In this document: piece after piece, positions 22,874 to 34,617 of the stretch
Layout of the letters: every line of letters starts with the position of its first letter
How positions within the stretch are numbered: the first letter of the stretch is position 1
Assembly (NCBI GenBank): GCA_947069175.1
Contig: CAMTDV010000030.1
Coordinates: 96,372,411 to 96,436,410, forward strand
Origin: Scalesia atractyloides
Lineage: Eukaryota; Streptophyta; Magnoliopsida; Asterales; Asteraceae
Reading direction: 5' to 3'
DNA length: 64,000 nucleotides
The notes under the pieces: model-generated
The model's database searches: none
Seen by the model: only the letters and a program-made list of their open reading frames with translations
Told to the model about the DNA's origin: nothing
Program-made: the position numbers and the translations under genes

Positions 22874-24112
22874 TGTCACACCCCGATATCCACGTGTCTA
22901 CCGGTGGGCCCGGTGGGGAGTATCGTGACGTACAGTTGATATCATCATTACCAAACAAGATAAACACAATGGAAGTCTTGGAATAAATAAACTATTACAA
23001 ACCGATAGTGTTCAAAGTTCAGAACAAATATATACAAACAAGGCTTGTAATAGGATCCACAGCCGGATCGCAAAACATACAAATGATAATCAGACTATAA
23101 ACAGGCAAATCCTAAGGTCGCAACTCCTTGGGTATTTGCCCCGCAGCTCCCGGCCTATTCCGTACTTGCAACCTGTAACTTAAGCTTTTGAAAATACGTC
23201 AGTTTACACTGGTAAATACACTCAACCGACTCATTTTGAAAATATTTTCGAAAACGGTTTTAGGTGCGCTAGGCACGTTTTTATAAATAACTTGGGACAG
23301 TACAAAAGACCTTGTATACAGATTTACATGCTGGCTTTTACATATGAGGCCCGGTACAAAAACCGAGACATGATCGACTGACACACCACTCTGAACTTTC
23401 ACAAAGAAAGCAGGATAGCAATTTCCCAGTGTATGCCTACACGCCATGCTATATTATCGTGGCCACTACCAATTTAGTGAGCCAAGGATATCCCGGACAC
23501 GGTCAAGCCCACCCTCAATATTTTAGTTTCAGTCAAAACAAATCAAAATCGGGTTATGTAAGATTTCAGTTAATTATTACAACTGGATAAAACATTATCC
23601 CATACCCGACCAAGCGGTAGTAGTCTACCGTATCCCAAGCCCGTATAGGGAAAATAAGTTAATGGTATTTACCTGAATTGAAGGTTCACCAGGTGTTTAG
23701 AACTGATGTAGGATGAGTACAAGTGTCAAGATACATGTCTTGAGGTGCTAGAAGGTGGCAAACTCGTGAAAATGTGCAGAACATGCAAGCTGCCACAATT
23801 TGTAGATTTTCTGTCGCTGGCACCCTCTCGCGGGGCGCGACAGGTGTGAGCTCAGGCGGGTCGCGGCCCGCGACTGGGCTTCGGGTCAGCCATTCAAGTT
23901 TACAACTTGGCAATTTCAGTCCCTGTACTCTTTTGGCTCATATATCTCTCATTTCTGGCACTTATGACCCTTCTACTTCATTCTAAAAATAACGAGGATA
24001 GGATAAGCAATTCGACAAACCTTGGTTCCTCCCGTTTTAGCGTAAAATGCACATACGAATTACCGAGACACGTGTCGAAAAAATATTGGACGTAAAAACA
24101 CGTAGTGTTACA
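22874..24112 (-). mobile_element. 5' LTR of element B, internally deleted (1.24 kb)
   Basis: Runs from TGTCACACCCC to TGTTACA in plus-strand reading. Its two ends match the 3' LTR at 10398-11190 and 13020-13452 closely. The middle, about 1.83 kb, is missing, with the join at about 23682 (TTGAAG next to GTTCACC). The outer flank is AAAAAAACTAAC at 24113. Confidence 0.88.
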
Positions 24113-24208
24113 AAAAAACTAACAAGAACTTACATGTCAAATAATTTACACCAATCTAACCACTCCACATCTTCGCATTATATTTATATTTGAATCATAG
24201 GTAATCAG

Positions 24209-24870
24209 TCACGTTAACATCTTATAGAATCTCCCTAATATTGAATCTTTTTCCGAAAACATTTGCTCGTTCCTGGCTTTCCAAATCATCCAACGTGCCA
24301 CTTTTATAATCCCTTGCAAGGCCACTTGCCTTTTATCCTTCAAACCCGCATAATGATGTATCTCCATAAAATCTCTAAAGGAATGAGCATAAATGGGAGC
24401 GACCCTACACCACTTGCTCACGGCTTGCCACCCAATGCCGCCACAAAACAACCAATAAATAAATGGTTCACTATTCCTCCTATGAACCACAAAGCTTACA
24501 AATACTTGAGTCGACTTATATATTTCTTCAATTAAAGCTTCGCAGGTAGGAATTCTATTAAGCTCAGCCATCCAAACGAATATATTACATTTAGAAGAAA
24601 CCCACATAGTTATTGCTAACATCCAAAGAGTTATAGAATTAATTCATTTACCAATCAAACCGAGAACAAACCAGATTGGTCACCCAACCAAACCCATTCA
24701 TCCTCTCGCCCACTCCAACCAGCCGAGATAACCGCATTGATGCACTCTTCCCATACCTTCATCTCTTCGGCTGAAGATGGGTTGTGCATCCAATCCCATC
24801 TCCAAGTTATACCATCGTGATTCCATTTAAATATGTCCTTTATTTTGCAAAGCTTGATTTTCTCCAAACA
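24209..24870 (-). pseudogene. LINE reverse transcriptase relic (zf-RVT region)
   Basis: Two minus-strand pieces. 24867-24655 resembles the end of the LINE RT region (DEWVWLGDQSGLFSV). 24622-24209 resembles the downstream zinc-binding zf-RVT domain of plant LINE-type retrotransposons (KCNIFVWMAELNRIPT and later RWMIWKARNEQMF). A frame change or deletion separates them and the expected upstream RT is absent. This is a short, dead 3' remnant. Confidence 0.7.
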
Positions 24871-25124
24871 AAAAACGTTTCAGGAATCTCACCTTGAAAG
24901 ATTTGTAAAGCACGAGTCTTAAATACTAGTTATAGCCACTTACTCGAAAAATAATGACAATACTATATCATGAACCACCAACTAAGTGGTTATGGGTCCA
25001 AATTATACAAAGAGTAGGTGTGTGAGATTTTAACTGTTAAAAAAATAATATATCATGAACACGAGTTTGTTTTTGATGAAATCAAAGAAACATCCATATT
25101 CCATAGACCTAAGTCAACTGGACC

Positions 25125-25382
25125 ATCCCGAGATGTTGGTCCAGTGGTCAAAAGACCTGCCCTCCCTAGTAGAGACGCATGTTTGATTCCCGCTTAGGCT
25201 ATTTTCGAGGGACATCTGGGTGAAGGGACGAATCGGGGCTTTAATCCCGGGTTTGAACCTGACATGGGGACGAGGGTTTACAGATTTCATCTGGTTTCAA
25301 CACATCAGCGGACACAGTTTCATGACGATCAATAAATCAACCTTGAAAAGACGGGTTTACACGTGAAATTCTTTAAAAAAAA
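25125..25382 (+). mobile_element. tRNA-derived SINE with target duplication
   Basis: It has an A-box-like TTGGTCCAGTGGTC near 25136 and a B-box-like TGTTTGATTCCCG near 25172, and ends in an A run at about 25374-25384. Flanks AAGTCAACTGGACC (25111-25124) and AAGTCAATTGGTCC (25383-25396) match at 12 of 14 positions and are the likely target duplication. It lies about 160 bp upstream of the PHL-like start codon, so it may be part of that promoter region. Confidence 0.75.
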
Positions 25383-25545
25383 AAGTCAATTGGTCCCACA
25401 CCCACCGACTTATATAACCTTGACAAAATCCCAATCCTCGAATGCAAATGAAAATCTACCATCACTTCTTCTGTTCCGTAACATTATGATGTAACTCAAA
25501 ACCCATCAGGGTTTCTCCGATTCCATTTCATAACTAACAATAACA

Positions 25546-28500
25546 ATGGGGGTTTCCTTCAAGGTTTCCAAAAAAGGCACTCGATTTCGCCCCAAGCCTA
25601 AACCTCAACTCCTTACACACGAACATGTCGATCCACCTTCAATTCACTCCAATCAATCCGTTATTTCAACTCCAAAACCATCGGTATGCATCTTGCTTTG
25701 TTTAATTGTTGTTAATTTTGTGTTCGTTTGTTGAAATTGATTCAAAGTTTCAATCTTTTTTGTTGTTGTTGTTGAAATGAACCCTAAGTTTCATGCTTGA
25801 TTGTTTATTAATATGATTGTATAAGTTGTTTCAAACAAAATTGATGGTTAGTGATTTGCTTTTGAGTTTTTTGTAGTTTGTTGAATTAGGGTTTTGTAAA
25901 GATATGATATTTGTTCATGATTGTGGAAATTGATTCAAAGTTTTGATCTTTATTGTTGTTGAAATGAACCCTAAGTTTCATGCTTGATTGTTTATTAATA
26001 TGATGATACGTTGCTCCAACTAAAGTTGATGATTACTAGTTTGTTGTTGAATTTTTTGAAGTTTGTTGGATTAGGGTTTTGTAAAGATATGATATTTGTT
26101 CATAATTGTGGAAATTGATTCAAAGTTTGATCTTTTTTTTGTTGTTGAAATGAACCCTAAGTTTTATGTTTGATTATTTGTTAATATGATGTATAGATTG
26201 CTCCAATCGAATCTATTTTGCCGTACGGTCTATTCAAAATTGATGATTACTGTACTGGTGTTTGTGCAGTTGTGCTAGGAATTAGCTTGTGAATTTTGTT
26301 GAAGTTACTTGATTTCGTGATTCGGTTATTTTCGTGTTTGTTTACGGAAATTGATCCATCTTTTGTTGTTGTTGTGAAAATGAACCTAAGTTTATGCTTG
26401 ATTGTTCATTAATATGAGATGTATAAGTTTGCTCCATATAAAATTGATGATTAGTGTAATGGTGTATGTGTTAGTAATTTGCTGTTGAGTTTTCCGACGT
26501 TACTTGAAAATAGGGTTTTGTAAAGAATCATTTACACAGTTAGTACCTGTGGTTAATCCATTTTACCGTTTTCATACCTATTCGTTGGCACCATTTGTAG
26601 AAAAAATTACACGGTCAGTACCTGTGGTGTACTAATGGAGAACCATTTGTAAAAGTTGGTCCCAATGGAGTAATATTCAACAAATAGGTATGAAAATGGC
26701 AAAATGGGTATACCACAGGTACTACCCTTGTAATTAGTTCTTTCATAAAAATATGATCTTTGTTCATGGTTAAATTAGGGCTATATTATACTTTAACTGA
26801 TTGTTACTGATACTATATATAGGTTGATGTTACTGAAAACAACAAAGACGATGCTGAAATTTCAGGTATTTTTCTAAGCAACATTACCTCTCACACTTCT
26901 GTTTTTTTTTAATTTATTTTTGTTAGTGCTGAAAGTTTTGTTTTTGTCAGATGCGGACCTTTCTTTCTTCATAAATCTCTTTCCAGATGGATATTCGATT
27001 GGAAACACCTCTGAGGTTTGTTACAACATGTTGAATTTGTAATTTAATTTTGAGATCACCAGCTTTGATGTTAACTAAACTTTTTGGTGCACGTTTCTAG
27101 AATCGAGTTAAACAAGCCGCTGTACAAGATGATCCAAAGTTCTTGCACCCGTATGATCGGACATCAGAAAGCCTGTTTACGGCAAGTGTTGATCTTTATA
27201 TTCATATATTTTTAACTGCATCATAAGTTTTCCATTTATCACCTGTTTTGTTGTTTGTATTTGAAGGCTATTGAGCGTGGCTTGTTGCCCGCTGATTTCT
27301 TGGACGATATACCGTGCAAATATGTCAACGGAACAGTTGCTTGTGCGGTAAGTAACCACATTAATCAGAGCCAAAACTTCAAACCCATCGTTTCTGATGT
27401 GGCAAACGTTGCAGGTGCGGGATTACAGAAATTGCCGGTTCGAAGCGGGAGTTAATGGTTCTTCTGCAGATTCATCAACCCCTATTACTTCCAAAATACG
27501 TCTTAAAATGTCGTTAGAGAATGTGGTGAAAGATATGCCTTTGATTTCTAATAGTTCTTGGACTTATGGTGATTTAATGGTGAGCTTTATTGAATTCAAG
27601 AACCAGATGTAAATTTACAACACTTTAATTTTTAGTAATTTGGGCTTGTAGGAAGCGGAGGCTCGTATACTGATGGCCCTAAATCCGAAGCTAGATCTTG
27701 ACCCGTTTCCCAATGTAGATAGACTCTGCAAACCTCCAACTTCCACAAATGTAAGTCTTATAAACTTAATTATCTTTAGGGAATAGGGATGCAAATGAAC
27801 CGAACGAACATAGACAAGACTGGTTTGTTAAGAATATATATTTGTTCACGAACAGTTTATGAACTATGATGCACTGGGACGGGTACGGGAACGGGGTACG
27901 GGTACGGGGACGGGCACGGGAAACGGCAAAACTAAAAAAATTAAGAAGCGGGGACGGGACGGGTACGGGAATAAAAACATATAAAAAATAAATATATATA
28001 AAAGATAATGTAAGCTAGACCCTTTTACCGATTGATACTTTTGAGTTTTTTAATGAAAGTTTATATTAAAAAATGGATCCAAACAACATAATAAGTAGAA
28101 CGTATTAAAGTTATTAATTAAAATATAAACAATAACAAAACAAAAGGATTTATATATTTTTAATATTAAATCAAATAAAAAATTAGTTTAAATTATTTTC
28201 ACATTTGTTATAATGGATCTTTTATGGGCCACAAAACAACATGAAAAGGCCCACCTAAAAAATAAGGGGATATCGTCTTCTCTTCTGGAGAATCATGTAA
28301 CACTCACAATACCTAAAAAATAAGGGGATATCGTCTTCTCTTCTGGAGAATCATGTCTGATGCTCACACCACCACCGGAGAATCATGTAACACTCACAAT
28401 ACCTTCTTCTCTTCTACTTTCTTTTAACTAGGACGATAATTGATGGGTCAAAGCATCAATAAACTTCACCGTTAGAACTTTAATCAGTATAAAAACCAAA

Positions 28501-31500
28501 AAAAATAAACCGAAACTTCAGGGAAACGTTTCCTGCACGTCCCCAAACCCCGTCCCCATCCGCAGCGCGTTTCCAGGCCGTCTCCAACAAGCCGGGGACG
28601 TTTCCCGGCCGTCCCCGTGCCGTTTCCGTCCCCTAGCAGTCCCCGGGACGGGAGACGGCACCTCATAGGCGTTTCCGTGCATCCGAGTTTATGAATACTT
28701 GCCGAACAAAATTTTTATGTCCGTGTTCGTTTGTTAAGGAAATGAACTTGTTTGTGTTCGTTTTTTTAGGCAACGAACGTTTATGAACACAAATGGAAAC
28801 AAACAAACACAAACAAGCGTTCATGAACAGAATATATAATACACTAATACTTATTAAATATTTTATTTTCCGGAATTTTGAAGTATTTAAATAAAATATT
28901 AACTAAAAACACTAATGAACTATCGAACACAACGGGCACGTTACTGAACGTTCACGAACATAAATGAACAAACGCGGCCTTTGTTCATGTTTGTTCATTT
29001 AACTAAACGAACAAAATTTCTTGTTCGTGTTCGTTCGTTTAGTAAACAAACGGAATTCCCGCTGAACGCTTCACAAACTGTTTGCTGAACGTGCGGTTCA
29101 TTTGCAGCCCTAATTATCTTGATAAGTGTGCGGGTTTTTTTTTTTAAAAAATTGGTTTCATTGCAGCTGAACTTGAATATACGGGAACTTAGACGGAAGA
29201 GATTGAGGCAGATGTCGGGCTTAGAAAATCCGGTCAACGGGAAGAAGCTTTGCATGGACCGAGGCCCAGAAAACTCAAATGTGGGCCCCATGGTGCAGCA
29301 GTCACCCGATCTTGTGAACCAGACCATCCAAAACACCGTTCCCGCATCTTCTTCTTTATCTTATCAACCAAAATATCAAATAACGTCTGGATTAGGCGCC
29401 TGTTCAAGACATGATGAATTCATATACCGAGACATTGAATTCGAATTTGGGTAAGAGAGAAAACCAAGATGGTCAACTGTCCCCTATGACGGGTTTGACC
29501 AAAAGAGCTAGGTCAAATTCGATGGGTCTTGACGGAAGTCAACAACCTCAAATGGATGTATTCGATTCACTCATGCAGCAGCAACATCAATCGATCGGGA
29601 GAGCGACTCAGTTACCTAATAATACCGGAATCCAAAAGTATCCGTTTGACGGAAGTTTTAATCAGGATCCGTTTACAATGGGCCAACCCGGAACCAGATA
29701 CAATTTAAAGCAAGAACCTGCTGACTCTGAGCTAAATCGAAACATGCATATGGTGGATTCAGGTGTTGACCCGCGACTACAGCAACAGCAGCGGCTGAAT
29801 TCGCAGTTCGCAAGATCCAACTTCCCTCCAACCCCATGGAATAATAATAATCTGGATAATTCTCGAAAAGACGATCAGTTTCAGAGACGGAAATCAGCTC
29901 AAAGTCCGCGTGTATCTTCTGGGGCGTTGCCGCAATCGCCACTGTCGTCAAAATCAGGGGAATTTTCCAGTGGGTCTCATGGCGGGCAGTATGGTGCACC
30001 TTCAGCGATGGGATCATCCCAACGGGACAAATCAGCCGTGACTTCAGTTCTCGCTGCTGGTGGGGCAGGATCTATGGCTAATAACGCTCAAATGGCAGGC
30101 AGGAGATCAAATTCTGTCCCGCAAACCCCTGTTATTAGCGGGGTAGGATCTCCGGCTAGTGTTGGTAACATTGGTGGGCCCTTTAATGCCGCCAGTCCTC
30201 TTGTTGGAAAAGATTTTGAAAAAACGATGCGTGATAAATTCTCCAAAATCGAGTTGTTAACCGTCAGGTATAAATGTACTACCTTTTTGTTATATATTTG
30301 AGACTAGTCTTAAGCCCCCGTGTTTCGGGGCGGGGGCGTAAAAGTTAAAACCATGCTATCAACGCTGGGGGCGTGAAACGGTGCGAACCGAACGACGACC
30401 AAAGTGGGAAAAAACGTAAAAAAAAACACTAATTTCTATCAACGTTGAACTTTATACCGCAGCTTTATTGAAGTTTAGGGGTTGCATGGTAACTTTTTTA
30501 AAATTTTAGGGGTAGAAAAGTAAACTGGTAAAAAAAAAGAAAAGAAAAAATATAGAATGTTTAAACTGCAGGGCCCCAAATGAAAGTTTACACTAAAATA
30601 CGAAATAGACTGAACGACAAAATAGTCACGATTCATAGCAATGATTAAAATTAATATGGATAATAATAACAATTACTGTTACTACTAATCATTGTCGCGT
30701 TCATATGATTAACTGGGTTTTTTTGGTAGGCATCAATTAAACGTGAAAAAGAATAAGGTTGATGAGTACAAAGAAACTACAACGTTTCCTACTCAACAAT
30801 TGAATCATTTTCTCTTTAACGATCAAAATAACGAAAACCCGAAAGATGAAGACTGCAAAATGCCTCTGTCTAAATCACTTGTGGGAGGGAGCATGAATGT
30901 TTGCAAGACCAGAGTTTTAAATTTCAAGCAGGATGAACGTGTACTTCAAGGTTTGTTTGTTGGAGTACAATAAAAGATCATAAAAAAAGTTAGTTTACCG
31001 GAATGATGACCTTGACTGATGGTTGACCGTTGATTTTTCTTCAGGAAATGGGTACGTAGTTGTGCCAAAATCACGAACTAGAATGATATTGTCGGAAAAA
31101 CGAGACGATGGCACTGTTGCAATGCATTATGGAGAATTAGATGATTATGATTACTCTTCAGTAGAAGAATACCTTCCTACTCTTCCAAATACTGTGAGTT
31201 ATTGTTCGAATTATTGTGTTACTACCCGCGCTCCGCAGCGGTTTAGAAACGTAGATAAAAATACGCAAATTGTGAGTGTTAAGGTTGTTTGATGTTTTAG
31301 TTAAGGGGCTAAACATGTTATTATTAAAGTTGAGGGGCTAACATGTAATCACTAAAGTTATGGGGTTAAAGTTGTTTATTATTAAAGTTGAGGGGTTAAA
31401 GTTGTTTTAGTGGGGTTAAACATTTCATAATTAAAGGTGAGGGGATAAAGTTGTTTGTTATTAAAATTGAGGGGCTAAAGTGATTTTAGTTTAGGGGCTA

Positions 31501-33191
31501 AACATGTCATTATTAAAGTTTAGAGGCTAAAGTTATTTATTATTAAAGTTGAGGGGCTAAAGTTGTTTGATGTTGACAGTTGACAAAATAGTATATTTAT
31601 AGCATATATAATTAATTATATCCACTTGAATTGAACAAATATTGTATTTTTGACTTGTGATATGGGTTGATGTTACAGCATGTTGCAGACTTGCTTGCAG
31701 CCCAGTTTTGCACACTGGTATGACCTTCAAAACTAAATTTACTAATAATAATAATTATAATTTCCAAAGATAATATTTCTCATTTTAATGTGTGTGAAAT
31801 TTGAAATATGTTATTTTTTATCGGTGGATGCAGATAATTCGTGAAGGTTATGAAGTTGAAGGCGATCATCTTCTACCAAAACCAACTAATATTGTACGAT
31901 CTTCTGGTGATCAACCGAATAACAATGCATCTGTAATCACCCCCAAAGTTGAAATCCCGGAATCGGTTTCAGGCCAGCCATCTAACGAAATTGCAAAACC
32001 GACCAACTGTGGACCAAATAATAACGGGTCGGTAAATTCATCAGACGCAAGAATGCATCCACCCGCCAATTCACAACCGTTGCAAATGTCTCAAAGTGGG
32101 TTACCGGCACGACCGATGCAACCGGACTCGCAACCGTCGTTCCAACAAAACCCGCACATGATGCAACAACAGCTGCAGAGATCATCAGCTATGATGCTTG
32201 GATCAAACCCGTTATCGCATTTAAACACAATGGGACAGAATTCAAATATGCAACAATTAGGTCATATGTTGAATAAACCGTCAGCGCTACAGCTTCAAAT
32301 GTTGCAGCAACAACAACCGCTTCAAATGCAGAGGAAAATGATGATGGGACTCGGTAATGCTGGGAATAATATGGTTGGGCTTCAAGGTATGGGGAATATG
32401 ATAGGTGGGACCCGTGGAATTTCGCCACAAATGACAGGGGCGATTTCAGGAATGGGAAATAATATGGGTCAGAACCCGATTAATATGAGTCAGGCGTCGA
32501 ATTTTACTAACATTATAAATCAGCAGCTTAGGTCGGGGCAAATTACGCCAGCTCACGCTGCGCTTATGACCACGAAGCTTAGAATGACGCAGAACCGGAA
32601 TATGTTAGGTGGGGCAGCGGGGCAATCTGGTAATATTACTGGGTTGCCCGGTGCTAATCGGCAGGTGCATCCGGGGTCCGGTAATTACTCGATGCTGGGT
32701 CCCGGTATGAACCGAGCTAACAACATGAACAACATGAACCCAATGCAACGCACCAACATGGCCCCACCGAAATTGATATCGGGGATGAACGCTTACATGA
32801 ATCCGCAACAACAACAGCAGCAGCAGCAATTACTACAACAGCAAATGCCACATCAGCAATTACCGCAGCAACAGCAAATGCAACATCAGCAATTACCACA
32901 ACAGCAGCAAGAATCAACATCCCCGTTACAGGAGGTTCTATCGCCACCTCAGCAGGTGGGTTCACCATCAATGGGACTACCACCGCAACAACAGGCGAGC
33001 CCCAGCAAATGAGTGTGCGAACCCCGATGAGCCCGCAGTTGAGTTCCGGTAATATCCAGCCGCCAATGAGTGTGGGTAATCAAGAGGCGAATTGTCCTGC
33101 GAGCCCGCAGTTGAGTTCACAGACCATGGGGTCTGTTAGTAGTATGGCGAATTCACCGATGGATATGCAGGGTGTCAATAAGAGTAGCTAG
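25546..33191 (+). CDS. PHL: PHL / SPT20-like nuclear protein, 12 exons, two frameshifts
   Basis: Homologue of PHYTOCHROME-DEPENDENT LATE-FLOWERING, a glutamine-rich nuclear protein linked in Arabidopsis to phytochrome B and flowering time and related to SPT20. Exons: 25546-25683, 26823-26865, 26951-27015, 27101-27181, 27267-27347, 27415-27579, 27652-27750, 29167-30267, 30730-30950, 31045-31193, 31679-31717, 31834-33191, about 1179 residues. The start MGVSFKVSKKGTRFRPKP is the family N-terminus. The SPT20-like region spans exons 2-7. Exons 8 and 12 encode low-complexity Ser/Asn/Gln-rich regions with polyQ near 32810-32930. The intron at 27182 starts with GC. One extra base near 29395-29400 and one missing C in the run 33000-33003 shift the frame; the conserved C-terminus (SPMDMQGVNKSS) is read only after the second shift. 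It may be an intact gene with assembly errors, or a damaged allele. Confidence 0.85.
26531..26735. mobile_element. Foldback MITE in PHL intron 1
   Basis: The ends TTAGTACCTGTGGTTAATCC and the inverse of TACCACAGGTACTACCC face each other over about 200 bp, and internal parts also pair. It is non-coding. No clear target duplication was found. Confidence 0.55.
27777..29112. mobile_element. hAT-type non-autonomous element in PHL intron 7
   Basis: Flanked by perfect 8-bp duplications ATTATCTT (27769-27776 and 29113-29120). Ends TAGGG...CAAATGAACCG and CGGTTCATTTGCAGCCCTA are inverted repeats. The interior near both ends is made of GAACGAACACGAAC-like words. A second element is nested inside (27864-28685). 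No transposase frame is present. Confidence 0.8.
27864..28685. mobile_element. Element nested inside the hAT element, GC-rich ends
   Basis: AGTTTATGAA occurs on both sides (27854-27863, 28686-28695) as a 10-bp duplication. Inner ends GATGCAC...GACGGG and CCCGTC...GTGCATC are inverted. Both arms are GGGACGGG-rich. It contains a near-perfect local repeat of about 40 bp at 28257-28340. A Mutator-like origin is possible from the 9-10 bp duplication but unproven. Confidence 0.5.
31300..31575 (+). repeat. Minisatellite in PHL intron 10
   Basis: Imperfect tandem copies of TTATTAAAGTTGAGGGGCTA and AAGTTGTTT-type words, about 30-45 bp each, at least six. No coding potential. Confidence 0.7.
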
Positions 33192-33455
33192 CGCGATTCG
33201 TAGTAATATTTTGTGTTTTTTTAAAACAAGTTTGTGTAATGGAGAATAGTATATGGGAGTATAGATGTGACATGTACATGCTTGAACCTTGGACAACATA
33301 TATGGTCTAATGTCTACATTTAAATGTTTCATAACATTTAGGATTTTTCTTATCTGTTTCTGTAAATGACACTAGACTGTTATCATTATATGCTGTTTGG
33401 TTTCATATAAAAAAAATACTATATTTCATATACGTATTTTTCTAACTTCCTATTT

Positions 33456-33652
33456 GGGTGTGGGGTGGCGTGGCTTCGGCTGGCGTGGCCAGCCATGTGG
33501 TTTTTTTTAAACTATTTAAAATTTCACCCAGCCCCCGCCCCATGCCAGGCTTAGTTCCACCGCCAAAGGGGCAACGCTAGCCCCACGTCAACCCGGGGTG
33601 GAGCACCCGGCGTTGAAGTGCCCCCACGCCCCCAAACCCTCGCCCACACCCA
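33456..33652. repeat. GC-rich foldback repeat downstream of PHL
   Basis: GGGTGTGGGGTGGCGTGG at the left and CCCTCGCCCACACCC at the right are inverted. The interior is rich in CCCCACG words. The rest of 33192-34617, the space between the convergent PHL and oxidase genes, shows no further recognisable feature. Confidence 0.45.
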
Positions 33653-34617
33653 CTAGTCTTAAATGATATAATGCATGTTTTTTTGTTGAGTTATTGATTA
33701 AAATCTACTCAACGTTCTCTGTATACCAAATTGCTATATAATCATGCTAGGATTAGAACACACTTAATGTCCCTGATAACTTGTTAGTTTAGTTCGATCG
33801 GCTTATCACGACATAATGCAACGTTAATAAGAGATTCTACATACATTGCTTAACTGACTCATTGTATCTTGAAAGCGATTAGCCACAAAACCCTACGCAC
33901 AATGTTTCATTAAACGGTGGGCACAAAATTGCGTTGAAGACAGACAACTAATAAAAGAACTAGCAGATTCTTATATGGACCAGCTAGATAAAGAGAAACA
34001 AGGCACAAACTTTAAACATGCATAACTTGGGCTACGATTGAAGTTACCAGACCCACGAGCAGGAAACGGAAAGGTCTCAACGGGCCAGATTAAGTGGCAA
34101 ACTGCCTTTGGTGGTTTGATTCAGCTGTGAGGCTCAAATTCCTTGATCTATAAGGCCCCAATTTCGTTAATCACAAACTTCCCCCAAATTTTGCAAACTT
34201 TCATACTTTCCCTTTTAGCTTAAAACGCGTAAATCTCTAATTAGCATAAGTTACGCGTTTATGTCATTAATTTTAATAATTGTCAGTCAATTTGTGATTT
34301 CGAGAATTTGACAAACCTGCCAAATTTAGAAACTCCCTATAAAAGCACACCTATTGTATTGGTTCAATCATTCAGTTTAATCCACTTTTCTTTGAGAAAT
34401 ACATTCTCTGTGCTTCCGCCCTGCATCAACAACACTCGCTTAAAGCAAATACTATATAAAACTTTAGCTATTACTTTAGAACCCCAATATCAATGTCATA
34501 AAACAAGACAAAATGTCACATAAGAGCATAATCTGAGTAAATAACCAATTACATTATCATCATTATTATTAATATTATTAATCATTATCACATGATTCTT
34601 GATAAGATTATTTGGAA

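Noticed and set aside
28484..28666. 60-codon Arg/Gly-rich minus ORF
   Set aside because: Translation of the GGGACGGG-rich arm of a nested transposable element.
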